Shown here: one piece after another, positions 8,879 to 18,754 of the stretch
Numbering within the stretch: position 1 is the first letter of the stretch
Layout of the letters: the number at the start of each line of letters is the position of its first letter
NCBI GenBank assembly: GCA_910585895.1
Contig: CAJUHY010000004.1
Span: 43,757-107,756, forward strand
Direction: 5' to 3'
DNA from: an uncultured Lachnospiraceae bacterium
GTDB taxonomy: Bacteria > Bacillota > Clostridia > Lachnospirales > Lachnospiraceae
DNA: 64,000 bases
Translations under genes and position numbers: made by a program
The notes under the pieces: generated by a model
Told to the model about the DNA's origin: nothing
Seen by the model: the letters and a program-made list of their open reading frames with translations, nothing else
The model's database searches: none

Positions 8879-9907
8879 GTGAAATTAATTATACAGATAC
8901 CTTGCTATAATGAAGCGGAAACATTAGAGATTGCACTGAACGACTTGCCAAGGAAGATAGCTGGGATAGACGAGATTGAATATCTGATTATCAATGACGG
9001 AAGTAAGGATAATACTGTAGAGGTAGCAAGAAAATGGGGCGTCCACTATGTTGTGGATTTAAAGAGGAACAAGGGACTGGCGAAAGGTTTTATGGCAGGT
9101 CTCGATGCTTGTCTGCGCAACGGCGCGGACATTATTGTCAATACGGATGCGGATAACCAGTATTGTGCCGATGACATTGAGAAACTCGTACGACCGATTA
9201 TTGAGGGCAAAACAGACATTGTCATTGGAGAAAGACCGGTGGATGATACGGAGCATTGGTCGCCCTTGAAGAAGCGGCTGCAGCATCTGGGCAGCTGGGT
9301 GGTCCGTAAAGCTTCCCGCAGCGATATTCCCGATGCGCCGAGCGGATTCCGTGCCTACAGCCGGGAAGCTGCCATGCGGCTCAATGTGGTGAATGAATAT
9401 ACCTATACCCTGGAAACGATTGTACAGGCAGGAAGAAGCAAAATTGCCATGGAATCTGTGCCTATCCGCACAAATGCCGAACTTCGGCCGTCTCGTTTGT
9501 TTAACAGTATGTTTGGTTACGTGAAGAAATCCATGCTCACAATCCTGCGGGCATTTATGATGTATCGGCCATTGATGGTTTTTTCTATTATCGGAAGCAT
9601 CTTTTTCCTGGTGGGATTTGCAATAGGAATCCGTTTCCTCGTGTTTTATTTTAACGGAAGCGGAGCCGGGCATATGCAGTCCCTGATTTTGGCAAGTACG
9701 CTGATGCTCCTGGGATTCCAGACTTTTATTGTGGGGCTGGAGGCAGATATTATCTCTGCTAACCGCAAAATATTGGAAGATGTGCAGTATCATGTGCGCA
9801 AATTGGATTTTGACAAGGATGCAGAGAACAAGAGAAAAGAAAATGAAAGCGGCAATCAACCCAAAGTGCAGGCGGAAACAGGCAAGAAGAAAAAACATGG
9901 AAAATAA
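8879..9907 (+). CDS. Membrane-anchored GT2, polyprenyl-phosphate sugar synthase type (GtrB/DPM1-like)
   Basis: A 342-residue enzyme with a GT2 domain (LIIQIPCYNEAETL, NDGSKDNT, NTDADNQY near residue 85) followed by two membrane helices at about 230-255 and 265-285 and a lysine-rich tail. This layout is that of enzymes that load a single sugar onto undecaprenyl or dolichyl phosphate for later transfer outside the membrane. The GTG start is chosen because GGAGG ends six bases upstream. Possible partners are the GT-C-like protein at 21 kb and the AglD-like protein at 23 kb. Confidence 0.82.
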   Translation: MKLIIQIPCYNEAETLEIALNDLPRKIAGIDEIEYLIINDGSKDNTVEVARKWGVHYVVDLKRNKGLAKGFMAGLDACLRNGADIIVNTDADNQYCADDIEKLVRPIIEGKTDIVIGERPVDDTEHWSPLKKRLQHLGSWVVRKASRSDIPDAPSGFRAYSREAAMRLNVVNEYTYTLETIVQAGRSKIAMESVPIRTNAELRPSRLFNSMFGYVKKSMLTILRAFMMYRPLMVFSIIGSIFFLVGFAIGIRFLVFYFNGSGAGHMQSLILASTLMLLGFQTFIVGLEADIISANRKILEDVQYHVRKLDFDKDAENKRKENESGNQPKVQAETGKKKKHGK

Positions 9908-9937
9908 TGTGGGTTGCTGTGTGCAGAGGAAGACAAT

Positions 9938-11101
9938 ATGGTAAAAGTTTCAGTAATTATTCCAGTTTATAATATGGAGAAATATCTCGCACATTGTCTG
10001 GACAGCGTACTTGGTCAGACACTTGAGGAGATAGAGGCATTGTGTATCAATGATGGCTCAGCGGATACATCGCTTGATATTCTTAAACAGTACCAGCAGA
10101 GAGATAAACGTGTGACGATTATCGACCAGCAGAATCAAGGTGTGGCGAAAGCCAGGAATAATGGCATCCGTCAGGCCAGGGGCAAATATGTGATATTTAT
10201 GGACCCGGATGATTGGTATCCGTCGGCAGATATTTTGGAGATGCTTTATGCGGGAGCGGAACAAAATCAGGTCGCTATCGCTGGCGGAAGTTTCATGGAT
10301 TACCATGATGGAATTTATAATGAGGAATTTGAAGAACGGTATTATGGTTACCATTTTGAGCGGGAGGGCGTGATAGAGTATAAGGACTATCAGTTCGATT
10401 TCGGCTATCAGCGTTTTATTTTCCTGCGCAAATTGCTGGCGGACAACAATATTTTCTTTCCGGAATATGTAAGGTACCAGGATCCGCCGTTTATGGTGGA
10501 AGCCATGATTGCCGCAGGCAGATTCTATGGCATAGATAAACCTTCCTACTGTTACCGCTACGGTCATGAGAACGTGTCCTGGAACGAGAGGAAGGTTTGT
10601 GACGTATTAAAAGGAATTCAGGATATTCTCGATATTTCCAGAAAGCATGGACTTAAGAAACTACATCAGCTGTGCGTAGTGCGTCTGAATGAAGAATATC
10701 GGCAGCTGATGGGGGACAGTATTTTTTATGAGGATTATGCAGTCCCTGTATATGAATCCATGATGGAGACGCTGCTCCATATTGACCAGAGTATGCTGGA
10801 AGGAATGGATATCAATATTACGCAGATACTGAGCCCTATTATTGCCAGAATACGTGAAGATGCAGTCAGGCATGAGGAAGCTTACCAAAATTTACAGGAA
10901 GTGTGTGATTGGAAAGAGCAGGAGAAAATAGGGCTGAGGAGTGAGATTGCCAACCTGACGATTGCCATGCGTTATCTTGATACAGACAGGAAATATTTAG
11001 AGGACGATAACCGTGCAGTATATGATTCTTTTTCATATCGGTTTGGGCATAGCGTGACCAGTGCGCCGCGTTGGGTTTACCGGAAGCTGGGAGGAAGCTA
11101 A
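9938..11101 (+). CDS. Family 2 glycosyltransferase with coiled-coil and amphipathic C-terminal tail
   Basis: About 387 residues. The GT2 domain opens with VKVSVIIPVYNMEKYLAHC, then NDGSADTS and MDPDDWY. The ATG at 9938 is preferred over an upstream TTG (9914) because AGAGGA sits seven bases before it and the protein then begins at the family's usual point. After the catalytic region a predicted coiled coil (about 320-365) leads to a tail, SFSYRFGHSVTSAPRWVYRK. The same tail pattern recurs in three other proteins of this window and may dock the enzyme on the membrane or a shared partner. Confidence 0.85.
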   Translation: MVKVSVIIPVYNMEKYLAHCLDSVLGQTLEEIEALCINDGSADTSLDILKQYQQRDKRVTIIDQQNQGVAKARNNGIRQARGKYVIFMDPDDWYPSADILEMLYAGAEQNQVAIAGGSFMDYHDGIYNEEFEERYYGYHFEREGVIEYKDYQFDFGYQRFIFLRKLLADNNIFFPEYVRYQDPPFMVEAMIAAGRFYGIDKPSYCYRYGHENVSWNERKVCDVLKGIQDILDISRKHGLKKLHQLCVVRLNEEYRQLMGDSIFYEDYAVPVYESMMETLLHIDQSMLEGMDINITQILSPIIARIREDAVRHEEAYQNLQEVCDWKEQEKIGLRSEIANLTIAMRYLDTDRKYLEDDNRAVYDSFSYRFGHSVTSAPRWVYRKLGGS

Positions 11102-11104
11102 GGT

Positions 11105-12103
11105 ATGAGAAAGCTGTTGAGCATTGTGGTTCCGACCTATAATGTAGAGAAATATCTGCGCAGGTGTCTGGATTCCTTTTGCATAGAAGAGATTCAGGAC
11201 AAGCTGGAAGTATTGGTCGTAAATGACGGCTCTACGGACGGTTCTGCAGATATTGCTGAGGAATATGTAAGAAGTTATCCGCAGGTTTTTCGGCTGATTA
11301 ATAAAAAAAACGGTGGTCACGGCTCCACGATTAACTGTGGGATTCGGGAAGCAGCGGGCAGGTATTTTAAGGTAGTGGACAGTGATGACTGGGTGGATGA
11401 GCAAGCTTTCAGCAAGCTGTTCGCGTATTTAGAGGACTGTAATTCTGATGTTGTCTATACGAATTTCTACCATGTAGATGATGCAACCGGCAAAAAGACC
11501 ATTGAATTTTTAAATCCTTTTCCCGGAGTGGAATATGGGAGAGAGTATCATTTTTCTGAGATTAAGAGTAATCTTTTCCTGAAAATGCACGGATATACGA
11601 TAAAAACAGAACTTCTACGACATATTCCCGCAATAGATGAAAACTGTTTTTATGTGGATATGGAATATGTGCTTTTTCCAGTTCCGTGGGTTGAGACGAT
11701 AACATTTCTGGATTTGTTTGTGTACCAATACAGGGTGGGGCTGCCGGGGCAGAGCATGAATATCCAAAGAATGAAAAAAAATGCTGATAATTACGACCGG
11801 GTTCTGGTACGTTTGCTGCAATTTTATGAACAATGGCGTCCCAGACTGCAGCCGGCAAAGTTACACCATATGGAGCATGTGTTGGGACGTATGGCAGCCA
11901 GCAGGATTAAAATTTATCTGAGCCAGCCTTACAGCAGGGAGAACCGGAAAGGAATCGAAGCATTTGAGGAATCCATAAGGAAGAATTATCCAATGGTCTA
12001 TGCTGCTGTGGAAAATAGGGCTGTTTTGCTGCTGCGGCGCAGCCGTTATAGGTTGTACATGGCAGCAAGGGCTGTGTATTACTGGAAAGAAAGGCTAAGT
12101 TAG
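11105..12103 (+). CDS. Family 2 glycosyltransferase
   Basis: A 332-residue GT2 enzyme with LLSIVVPTYNVEKYLRRCLD, VVNDGSTDGS and a VVDSDDWVD metal-binding motif. The NKKNGGHGSTINCGI segment replaces the more usual N-x-G-x-x-x-A-R-N pattern, which is typical of one subgroup of capsular GT2 enzymes. The last 80 residues are basic and helical. It sits three bases after the previous glycosyltransferase and one base before the second export permease, so it is probably co-translated with both. Confidence 0.85.
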   Translation: MRKLLSIVVPTYNVEKYLRRCLDSFCIEEIQDKLEVLVVNDGSTDGSADIAEEYVRSYPQVFRLINKKNGGHGSTINCGIREAAGRYFKVVDSDDWVDEQAFSKLFAYLEDCNSDVVYTNFYHVDDATGKKTIEFLNPFPGVEYGREYHFSEIKSNLFLKMHGYTIKTELLRHIPAIDENCFYVDMEYVLFPVPWVETITFLDLFVYQYRVGLPGQSMNIQRMKKNADNYDRVLVRLLQFYEQWRPRLQPAKLHHMEHVLGRMAASRIKIYLSQPYSRENRKGIEAFEESIRKNYPMVYAAVENRAVLLLRRSRYRLYMAARAVYYWKERLS

Positions 12104-12104
12104 T

Positions 12105-12905
12105 ATGAACAGAGATAAGACTAAGGTCAGAATAGAAACCTTCATTAAATATTCGGAATTGATGAAACAATTAGTGGTCAGGGATTTAAAGCTCAAATAC
12201 CGCAGGAGCCTTCTGGGGTATCTTTGGAGCATTTTGAATCCGCTTTTGATTATGCTTGTGATGGTAGCGGTCTTCTCCAATCTCTTCGACCGCAGCGGTT
12301 CTATCAAGAACTATGCCGTGTATCTGATTGCGGGGCGAACTGTATTTGAATTTATTACGACTTCTACCAATGATGCTATGCGTTCGATTATCGGCAATGC
12401 TTCATTGCTCAAGAAAGTGTATGTGCCCAAATATGTATTCACGCTGTCTAAGGTGACGAGCGGGCTTGTGAATATGGTATTCTCCATGGGCGCCCTGCTG
12501 ATTGTAATGGTGTTTACCCGTTCACCGTTTACCTGGTATTTTCTTTTGTTCCCGGTGGTGCTTGTACAGCTTTACCTTTTCTGCTGCGGGTTAGGGTTCT
12601 TTCTTGCGCAGGCCAATGTTTTTTTCCGGGATATTCAGTATATCTATAAAGCCTTTACCACTGCATGGATGTATATTACGCCACTGTTTTATTCGATAGA
12701 GCAAATGGACGGCTGGGTACGGTTTGTCATAGAGTACCTAAATCCCGCCTATTACTATGTGAATCAGTTCCGGTGTTTTGTATATGAAGGTTGTTTGCCT
12801 GATGTCCGAATATTTGTAGGCGGCTGCATTATATCTGTGCTTTCCTTTGTAATCGGGTTGCTGTTCTTTAAAAAATCGCAGGATAAATTTATTTTATATA
12901 TATAG
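12105..12905 (+). CDS. ABC-2 polysaccharide export permease, Wzm/TagG-like (second system)
   Basis: A complete 266-residue permease of the TagG/Wzm family with about six membrane helices. The amphipathic start ends in LVVRDLKLKYRRSLLGYLW, the usual entry to the first helix; the NASLLKKVYVPKYVFTLSK and LNPAYYYVNQFR segments match family landmarks. It pairs with the ATPase gene that follows within ten bases. This exporter is separate from the one at the window start, and its downstream neighbours point to a galactofuranose-containing polymer. Confidence 0.92.
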   Translation: MNRDKTKVRIETFIKYSELMKQLVVRDLKLKYRRSLLGYLWSILNPLLIMLVMVAVFSNLFDRSGSIKNYAVYLIAGRTVFEFITTSTNDAMRSIIGNASLLKKVYVPKYVFTLSKVTSGLVNMVFSMGALLIVMVFTRSPFTWYFLLFPVVLVQLYLFCCGLGFFLAQANVFFRDIQYIYKAFTTAWMYITPLFYSIEQMDGWVRFVIEYLNPAYYYVNQFRCFVYEGCLPDVRIFVGGCIISVLSFVIGLLFFKKSQDKFILYI

Positions 12906-12915
12906 GGTGATAAAT

Positions 12916-13671
12916 ATGGAAGAAAGAATTATGATTGATGTTGACCATGTGACGATACGTTTTAACAAGGCAACGCAGAAGATAGACAACCTGAAAGATT
13001 ATGCGATTAAGTTTATCCGCCGGGAATTGATGTTCCAGGAATTTCTGGCGCTGCAGGATATTTCTTTTCAGGTGCATAAAGGGGAAGGCTGGGGATTGAT
13101 TGGCACCAATGGCTCTGGCAAAAGCACAATGCTCAAGGCAATTGCCGGGATTATGAAACCATATAAAGGCTCAATTACCACTAATGGGATGATTGCTCCC
13201 CTGATTGAGCTGGGGGCCGGCTTTGACTCTAACCTGACGGCGCGTGAAAATATTTATCTAAACGGCGCTGTCCTTGGGTATTCCAGGCAGTTCATGGAAG
13301 AGCATTTCGAGGAGATTGTCGAATTTGCGGGTATCCGTAACTTTCTGGATTCGCCGATTAAGAATTATTCTTCCGGTATGAAAGCACGGCTGGGATTTTC
13401 TGTGGCAACAGTTGTAAACCCCGATATTCTGATTGTGGATGAAGTTCTGTCGGTAGGGGATGCGAAATTTAAGAAAAAATGCAACCAGAGAATGGAGGAA
13501 CTGCTGGCCAATGATACTACGCTGCTCTATGTTTCACATAATATCAAATCGGTGTTGAAACTCTGTACCCATGCGCTGTGGATTGATAAAGGACATGCTG
13601 TGATGAAGGGCAGAGTGGAAGAAGTATGTGAAAAGTATATGGAAGCACAGGGACTGACTATGGAAGATTAA
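12916..13671 (+). CDS. ABC exporter ATPase, TagH-like (second system, no C-terminal extension)
   Basis: About 251 residues with Walker A GTNGSGKST, signature NYSSGMKARLGF, Walker B ILIVDEVLSVGD and switch region LLYVSHN. Unlike the ATPase at 747 it ends right after the nucleotide-binding domain, so it lacks the chain-end-reading Wzt domain. The ATG at 12916 is favoured over an in-frame GTG nine bases earlier because GGGTGA lies five bases before it; the difference is only three residues. It powers export through the permease immediately upstream. Confidence 0.92.
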   Translation: MEERIMIDVDHVTIRFNKATQKIDNLKDYAIKFIRRELMFQEFLALQDISFQVHKGEGWGLIGTNGSGKSTMLKAIAGIMKPYKGSITTNGMIAPLIELGAGFDSNLTARENIYLNGAVLGYSRQFMEEHFEEIVEFAGIRNFLDSPIKNYSSGMKARLGFSVATVVNPDILIVDEVLSVGDAKFKKKCNQRMEELLANDTTLLYVSHNIKSVLKLCTHALWIDKGHAVMKGRVEEVCEKYMEAQGLTMED

Positions 13672-13683
13672 AGGAGAAGGTAG

Positions 13684-15540
13684 ATGAAATTACAACAGTT
13701 AATTCTGCGCGATGTTACCCGGGAGAATATTCTGCTGCCCTTATATATCACGGAAGAAAATATCCGAAGGAAGAGGATGGTTACCGAGGAACTGTATGTG
13801 CGCATGGAAGAGGCGTCGTTTCTCTCATTTAAAGTGGATGGAATCTATTTCCGAATGGGCGGCAAGGCAGGTCTTGACACGTTTCAGAACAGTTTTTCCT
13901 GTGGAAAATGGAAGAAATATACGATTATAGAGAATGTGTTTATCACCCTGGAACTCAAAGGAGATTTTAAACTTCAGCTGATGCACGCCAGACTGCAGGA
14001 CGGAGAAGTTGTGGAGACACTGCTGTCTGAGCGGGAAATCCATGCGGAAGAACAGACAGAGGTCACGGAAGAGTTTGGGACCTTGCAGGAGGAAGGGATT
14101 TTTTATGTGGTTTTAGAAGCCCTGCAAGCAGGAGCCATGTTATATTCCGGGTTTTACGGCACGGAGGATTTGCAGCCGACGCAGGAAGTGAAGCTGGCAA
14201 TTGATATCTGTACATTTAAGCGTGAACAATACGTTGCCAGGAACATGGAAATTTTAAAACAAGACATCCTGGAGAATGAGGATTCCCCATGCTATGGCAA
14301 AGTCTGGGTGCATATTTCTGACAATGCTTCCTCCCTGGATGGAATTGTCGATTCTCAGGAACATATCACCGTCGATAAGAATGCCAATCTTGGAGGGGTA
14401 GGCGGATTTACCCGGGGGATTATAGAGACTCAGAAGCGGGCAGGGGATGGATATACCCATGTCCTGCTGATGGACGATGATGCAACCATCAGTTCTGCAG
14501 CGGTAGAGGCAAATTATCTTCTGCTCGCATATTTAAAACCGGAATATTTTGGATATACTGTAGGTGGAAAGCTGCTTGTACTGGGACATCCGTTTGTACA
14601 GTTTGAGGTGGGCGCAAAGTGGAATGAGGGCAAGATTGCGGCATTAAAAAATAACCGCGATATCCGCCTGGTTGAAGAAGTGCTGGACAGTGAGCGCGAG
14701 GATGAGGTCGTAGAATATCAGGGCTGGTGGTATTGCTGTATTCCATTGCAGGAGATTGAGACAGATAATTTGCCGCTGCCGATTTTTATCCACAGAGATG
14801 ATGTGGAATATGGGCTGAGGGTAGGTAAGGAACGCTTTATTTTCATGAACCGCATCTGTATCTGGCATGAGGCATTTGCGGGGAAGATGCCGGGACCGCT
14901 GGATTACTATGATATCCGCAACCATGCGATTACCAATGCCATTCATTGTCCGCAATATACCAAGGAAGATTTCAAGAAATTTGTCAGCAAATGGGTGTGG
15001 GGCAATATCGGCAAATACCGTTACAAATATGTTGACTATAACGTTAAGGCAGTGGAAGATTTCTGTAAAGGAATTGACTGGCTTCTTGACACAGATGCTT
15101 TTGCATTGCACCAGGAGTTGTTTGCCATGAATTATAAGGCAAAGCCTGTCTCAGAGTGGGTTGGCTTTGAGGGGATTACGGAGGAACAACTCGAACGCAG
15201 GGAGAAAGGTTTTAAAAATCCAGGAGCCCTTGGGCGCAAGTTTCATATGGCAACGGCAAACGGATTTTTCTTTCCTGTTAAGAGCCGCAGGATTGTTATC
15301 TCCGAACCTTATGGCAGTGTTCACATTTTATACCGCAGACCGAGGACAATTGTTGTAGACAATTATGGAAACGGCGTATATTTGGAACGAGATAAGAAGC
15401 AGTTTTGGGAATGTAAGCGAAAGCTGGAAAAGGCGCTCAAATTAATTGATGAAAAATATGACGCTGCGGCAAAAAGTTACCGCGAGCGCTACAGGGAACT
15501 GGTGAGCCGGGAATTCTGGGAAAAATATCTGGGGCTATAG
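13684..15540 (+). CDS. GlfT2-like galactofuranosyltransferase
   Basis: A 618-residue GT2-superfamily enzyme with the GlfT2 pattern: an N-terminal beta-rich domain (about 1-185), then DNASS, ANLGGVGGFTRG, the metal-binding DDD at 264-266, WWYCCIP, IFIHRDDVEYGLR and a catalytic-site-like IWHEAF (His395), followed by a helical C-terminal region. Mycobacterial GlfT2 polymerises galactan from UDP-galactofuranose. A UDP-galactopyranose mutase gene lies 4 kb downstream in the same operon and would supply that donor. The enzyme probably builds the polymer exported by the adjacent ABC pair. Confidence 0.87.
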   Translation: MKLQQLILRDVTRENILLPLYITEENIRRKRMVTEELYVRMEEASFLSFKVDGIYFRMGGKAGLDTFQNSFSCGKWKKYTIIENVFITLELKGDFKLQLMHARLQDGEVVETLLSEREIHAEEQTEVTEEFGTLQEEGIFYVVLEALQAGAMLYSGFYGTEDLQPTQEVKLAIDICTFKREQYVARNMEILKQDILENEDSPCYGKVWVHISDNASSLDGIVDSQEHITVDKNANLGGVGGFTRGIIETQKRAGDGYTHVLLMDDDATISSAAVEANYLLLAYLKPEYFGYTVGGKLLVLGHPFVQFEVGAKWNEGKIAALKNNRDIRLVEEVLDSEREDEVVEYQGWWYCCIPLQEIETDNLPLPIFIHRDDVEYGLRVGKERFIFMNRICIWHEAFAGKMPGPLDYYDIRNHAITNAIHCPQYTKEDFKKFVSKWVWGNIGKYRYKYVDYNVKAVEDFCKGIDWLLDTDAFALHQELFAMNYKAKPVSEWVGFEGITEEQLERREKGFKNPGALGRKFHMATANGFFFPVKSRRIVISEPYGSVHILYRRPRTIVVDNYGNGVYLERDKKQFWECKRKLEKALKLIDEKYDAAAKSYRERYRELVSREFWEKYLGL

Positions 15541-15552
15541 TAGGAGAAATAT

Positions 15553-18500
15553 ATGGAAAATAAACATGGGCAGACGTGGGAAGGTAAAATTGAAGAGTTA
15601 GAGGGAAAGCATTTTGATATCGGGATTGCGGGCGTCTGGTACGGTACCAATTATGGGAGCGTGCTCACGTACTATGCGCTTTACCGGACCTTGACGAAAT
15701 TAGGATACTCTGTACTGATGATTGATAAGCTGCGCAAAGTGGAGAATGATTGGGAGTTAAATGAGAAAATCCATTCCCGGGTGTTTGCTGCCAAGCATTA
15801 TCAACAGATTGCCCCTGCCCTCAGAGCAGATGAGATGAAGCTGCTGAACCGTTACTGCGATACGTTCCTTATGGGCTGCGACCAGGTGTGGAATTATGGG
15901 ATTGCCAGGAATTTCGGTCTGAATAATTATTTTGATTATGTGGCAGAGGATAAAAGAAAGCTCTCTTATGCTTCTTCTTTTGGACATGATGTATCTTTCA
16001 CCCCAGTGGAAATGATGCCTATAGTCACAAAGCTGTTTCACCGGTTTGATGCGATTTCTGTCCGGGAGGCGGATGCAGTGCGCGTCCTGAAAGATGAATT
16101 TGGCATAGAGGGCACACAGGTAGTGGACCCGGTATTTTTGCTGGATAAGGGAGAATATCAGGAAATTCTTAAGGACAGCAAGGCAAAAGAGACAGAGAAG
16201 TTCCTGCTCTCTTATATATTGGACCCAACGCCGGAGATTCGGGAAGCGCTGCTTTATGTGGCGGAGAAAAAGAATTTAAAGCTTGTAAATATGATTGACG
16301 GCAGAGGGGACAGGAAGAAAAATATAGAGATATTGAATCTACCTAATATTGTGGAAAATCTTGATGCCCCTACCTGGCTTTGGTATATGGAACACGCAGA
16401 GTTCGTGATTACGGATTCCTGCCATGGCGCCAGCTTTTCTCTGATATTTGAACGCCCATTTATTGCGATTGCCAATAAGCGGCGTGGCGTGTCCCGGTTT
16501 GAATCACTGGTGGACATGCTGGCAGTCAGGGACCGTTATATCCATGACGTAGGGCGGATACAGAGAGAAGAGAAGCTTTTATCCGATGTGGATTATGTGA
16601 GGATAAATAATATATTTGCCATGGAGCGTGAGCGTTCCCTCAATTGGTTGAAATCTGCACTCAGTAAGGAAAAGAAGCAGCCAATTACTGTCAAAGACTG
16701 TGTCAGCAAGAAGGAATGCTGTGGCTGCGGCGCATGTTTCCAGGCCTGTCCTTCCGATGCTATCCGCATGGATTATGATGAGGAAGGAATACTTTATCCG
16801 CTGGTGGACGAAGAGAGATGTATCCGCTGCGGAAAGTGTGTGCGTGTTTGTCCAGCGCTTCATCCTTATGATAACAACAAAAAAGAGCCAGAATGTTATG
16901 CTGCATTTGCTGATGATGAGGTTCGTGCGGTCAGTTCCTCAGGCGGCATATTTTCCATGGTGGCAGAGCAGGTGCTTAAGGAGGGCGGGGCAGTCTGCGG
17001 AGCCATGTTTGATGAGCAATTCCGTTTATCGCAGAAAGTCATATATTCCAGAGAAGAGTTGCCAAAGCTGCGCAGTTCCAAATATATTCAGAGCAATACA
17101 GGGCACACATTCCAGGAGATAAAAAAGGTTTTGGATGATGGAAAACCCGCTTTATATGTGGGAACGCCCTGTCTGATAGCGGGACTCAGAGGATATCTGG
17201 GTAAGGAATATGAACAGCTTTTTACGATTGATTTGCTGTGCCACGGCGGTCCGTCCCCGGTGTCTTTCCAGAAATATTTACAGGAAGTGCACGGAAAAAA
17301 AGAAATAGCTTATGTGGGATTTCGGGATAAAGAGCATTTTGAATGGCAGATTAATGGCACGGGCATGACGGTGAAATATAAAGACGGCGGCAGTTACCGC
17401 CGGGCCAAAAGTGAGGATTTGTACTATCGGGCGTTTACGCCGTCTCTGATGGTACGTCCGCAATGTCAGGTGTGCAATTACGCCAAATTGCCAAGGCTTG
17501 GTGATTTTACACTGGGAGATTTCTGGGGCGTGGAGAAATACAATCCTGAGTTGACGGATGGCAAGGGCACTTCCATCGTTTCAGTCAATAGTGAAAAAGG
17601 GGCGATAATGCTTGGCAAAATCAAGCCAAAGCTGAAGCTTCTGGAGAAAATAGATATCAACCACATTCTTACTCATGGGCAGCCCTATGCCAGGCCTTAT
17701 AAGAATAACCCCAGAAGGTACCGTTTTCTGCGGATGGCGCGGGACTGTTCTTTTAGGAAAAGTCTTGAATGCTGTGAACAGAACAGATTTGATTTTGCGC
17801 TGCTGGGGATGAACGGCGATTCCTATGGAGAGATTTTAGGGTATTATGCCCTCTACCAGGAGATTGCGGGCAGAAATTGCTCTCTGCTTATGGTAAAGCG
17901 GCCGCGGGAAATGGATGAGGAAATCACACCGTTGAAATACCGCCTGACAAGTTTTGCAAACCGTTATTACCCAACCGTGAGCACCCACGAGCGCGTAGGG
18001 CGGCTTTCCATGCTGCAGGAGACCTGCGGGGGGTATATCTCAGACGATGTAGCTGCTTATGAGAAATATCTGGGTGAAAGAAAATATTTCGTAGATTTCG
18101 CGAAAGCCCTGGGCGGACTTGACAAGGAATTCCTGCTGGGGAAACAGGAGTATGAAAAGCTTACGGCCTATGCAGACTGCGGTCTGCCGGAGAAATATAT
18201 CGCCTATGACTGCAGGAGTATCCAGAACGGAATGGAGACGAAAATCCGGCAGTATGCCAGTGAACATTCCCTGCCCATTGTGCAGCTTAACGAGGATAGG
18301 ATGGCTGAAAACTGGCTGTATCTTATCCAACATGCACAGTGGGTTGTCAGCAACCAGCGGGATGTGATAAATTTTGCAGTTATTTTTGAGAAGAAGCTGT
18401 TAATCCCACAGCCGGGATTGCGGGAGGCGGTCAAACGCCATATATTGGAACTTGGTTTGGAGGGCAGCCTACTTAAAGAAGCGGAGGATATGCATAAAAA

Positions 18501-18729
18501 ACTCTCAGGCTTAGAACACTTCAGATATGGAAATGTCCATAATATCATAGATGAGAGATGCGCCTGTGCACGAAGGGAGCTGAGCAAATCTTTAAAAAGT
18601 GTGAACCGGAATATCCGGCACAGGGACAATCCGCTGCCCGGCAGGGTGAAAAGAGGCGGTATCCAGGTCATAAAGAGAGCGCTGCCGCCGTCTGTAAAGA
18701 ATGGGATAAAAAAGCTGCTTGGAAGATAG
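15553..18729 (+). CDS. Pyruvyltransferase - ferredoxin/FrhB - degenerate pyruvyltransferase triple fusion
   Basis: A 1058-residue multidomain protein. Residues 1-370 form a polysaccharide pyruvyltransferase (WcaK/CsaB-type) domain with GVWYGTNYGS and ITDSCHGASF. A two-cluster ferredoxin follows, with cysteines 389/392/395/399 and 423/426/429/433. Then comes an FrhB-type (F420 hydrogenase beta-subunit) domain at about 445-720. Residues 745-1000 look like a second pyruvyltransferase fold (GMNGDSYGEILGYYALYQ) in which the DSxHG-like site has become SNQRDV, so it is probably inactive. The family adds pyruvate ketals to glycans; the job of the redox part is not established. Two related FrhB genes occur in this window. 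Confidence 0.8.
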   Translation: MENKHGQTWEGKIEELEGKHFDIGIAGVWYGTNYGSVLTYYALYRTLTKLGYSVLMIDKLRKVENDWELNEKIHSRVFAAKHYQQIAPALRADEMKLLNRYCDTFLMGCDQVWNYGIARNFGLNNYFDYVAEDKRKLSYASSFGHDVSFTPVEMMPIVTKLFHRFDAISVREADAVRVLKDEFGIEGTQVVDPVFLLDKGEYQEILKDSKAKETEKFLLSYILDPTPEIREALLYVAEKKNLKLVNMIDGRGDRKKNIEILNLPNIVENLDAPTWLWYMEHAEFVITDSCHGASFSLIFERPFIAIANKRRGVSRFESLVDMLAVRDRYIHDVGRIQREEKLLSDVDYVRINNIFAMERERSLNWLKSALSKEKKQPITVKDCVSKKECCGCGACFQACPSDAIRMDYDEEGILYPLVDEERCIRCGKCVRVCPALHPYDNNKKEPECYAAFADDEVRAVSSSGGIFSMVAEQVLKEGGAVCGAMFDEQFRLSQKVIYSREELPKLRSSKYIQSNTGHTFQEIKKVLDDGKPALYVGTPCLIAGLRGYLGKEYEQLFTIDLLCHGGPSPVSFQKYLQEVHGKKEIAYVGFRDKEHFEWQINGTGMTVKYKDGGSYRRAKSEDLYYRAFTPSLMVRPQCQVCNYAKLPRLGDFTLGDFWGVEKYNPELTDGKGTSIVSVNSEKGAIMLGKIKPKLKLLEKIDINHILTHGQPYARPYKNNPRRYRFLRMARDCSFRKSLECCEQNRFDFALLGMNGDSYGEILGYYALYQEIAGRNCSLLMVKRPREMDEEITPLKYRLTSFANRYYPTVSTHERVGRLSMLQETCGGYISDDVAAYEKYLGERKYFVDFAKALGGLDKEFLLGKQEYEKLTAYADCGLPEKYIAYDCRSIQNGMETKIRQYASEHSLPIVQLNEDRMAENWLYLIQHAQWVVSNQRDVINFAVIFEKKLLIPQPGLREAVKRHILELGLEGSLLKEAEDMHKKLSGLEHFRYGNVHNIIDERCACARRELSKSLKSVNRNIRHRDNPLPGRVKRGGIQVIKRALPPSVKNGIKKLLGR

Positions 18730-18754
18730 AATATAAGGCACATGAGGAGGTAAG

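Noticed and set aside
9059..9898. Minus-strand open frame of 279 codons opposite the GtrB-like gene
   Set aside because: Antisense shadow; low-complexity composition and a well-defined plus-strand glycosyltransferase in the same place.
9914..9937. Upstream TTG start for the GT2 gene at 9938
   Set aside because: It adds eight residues not found in the family and lies inside the region that supplies the ribosome site for ATG 9938.
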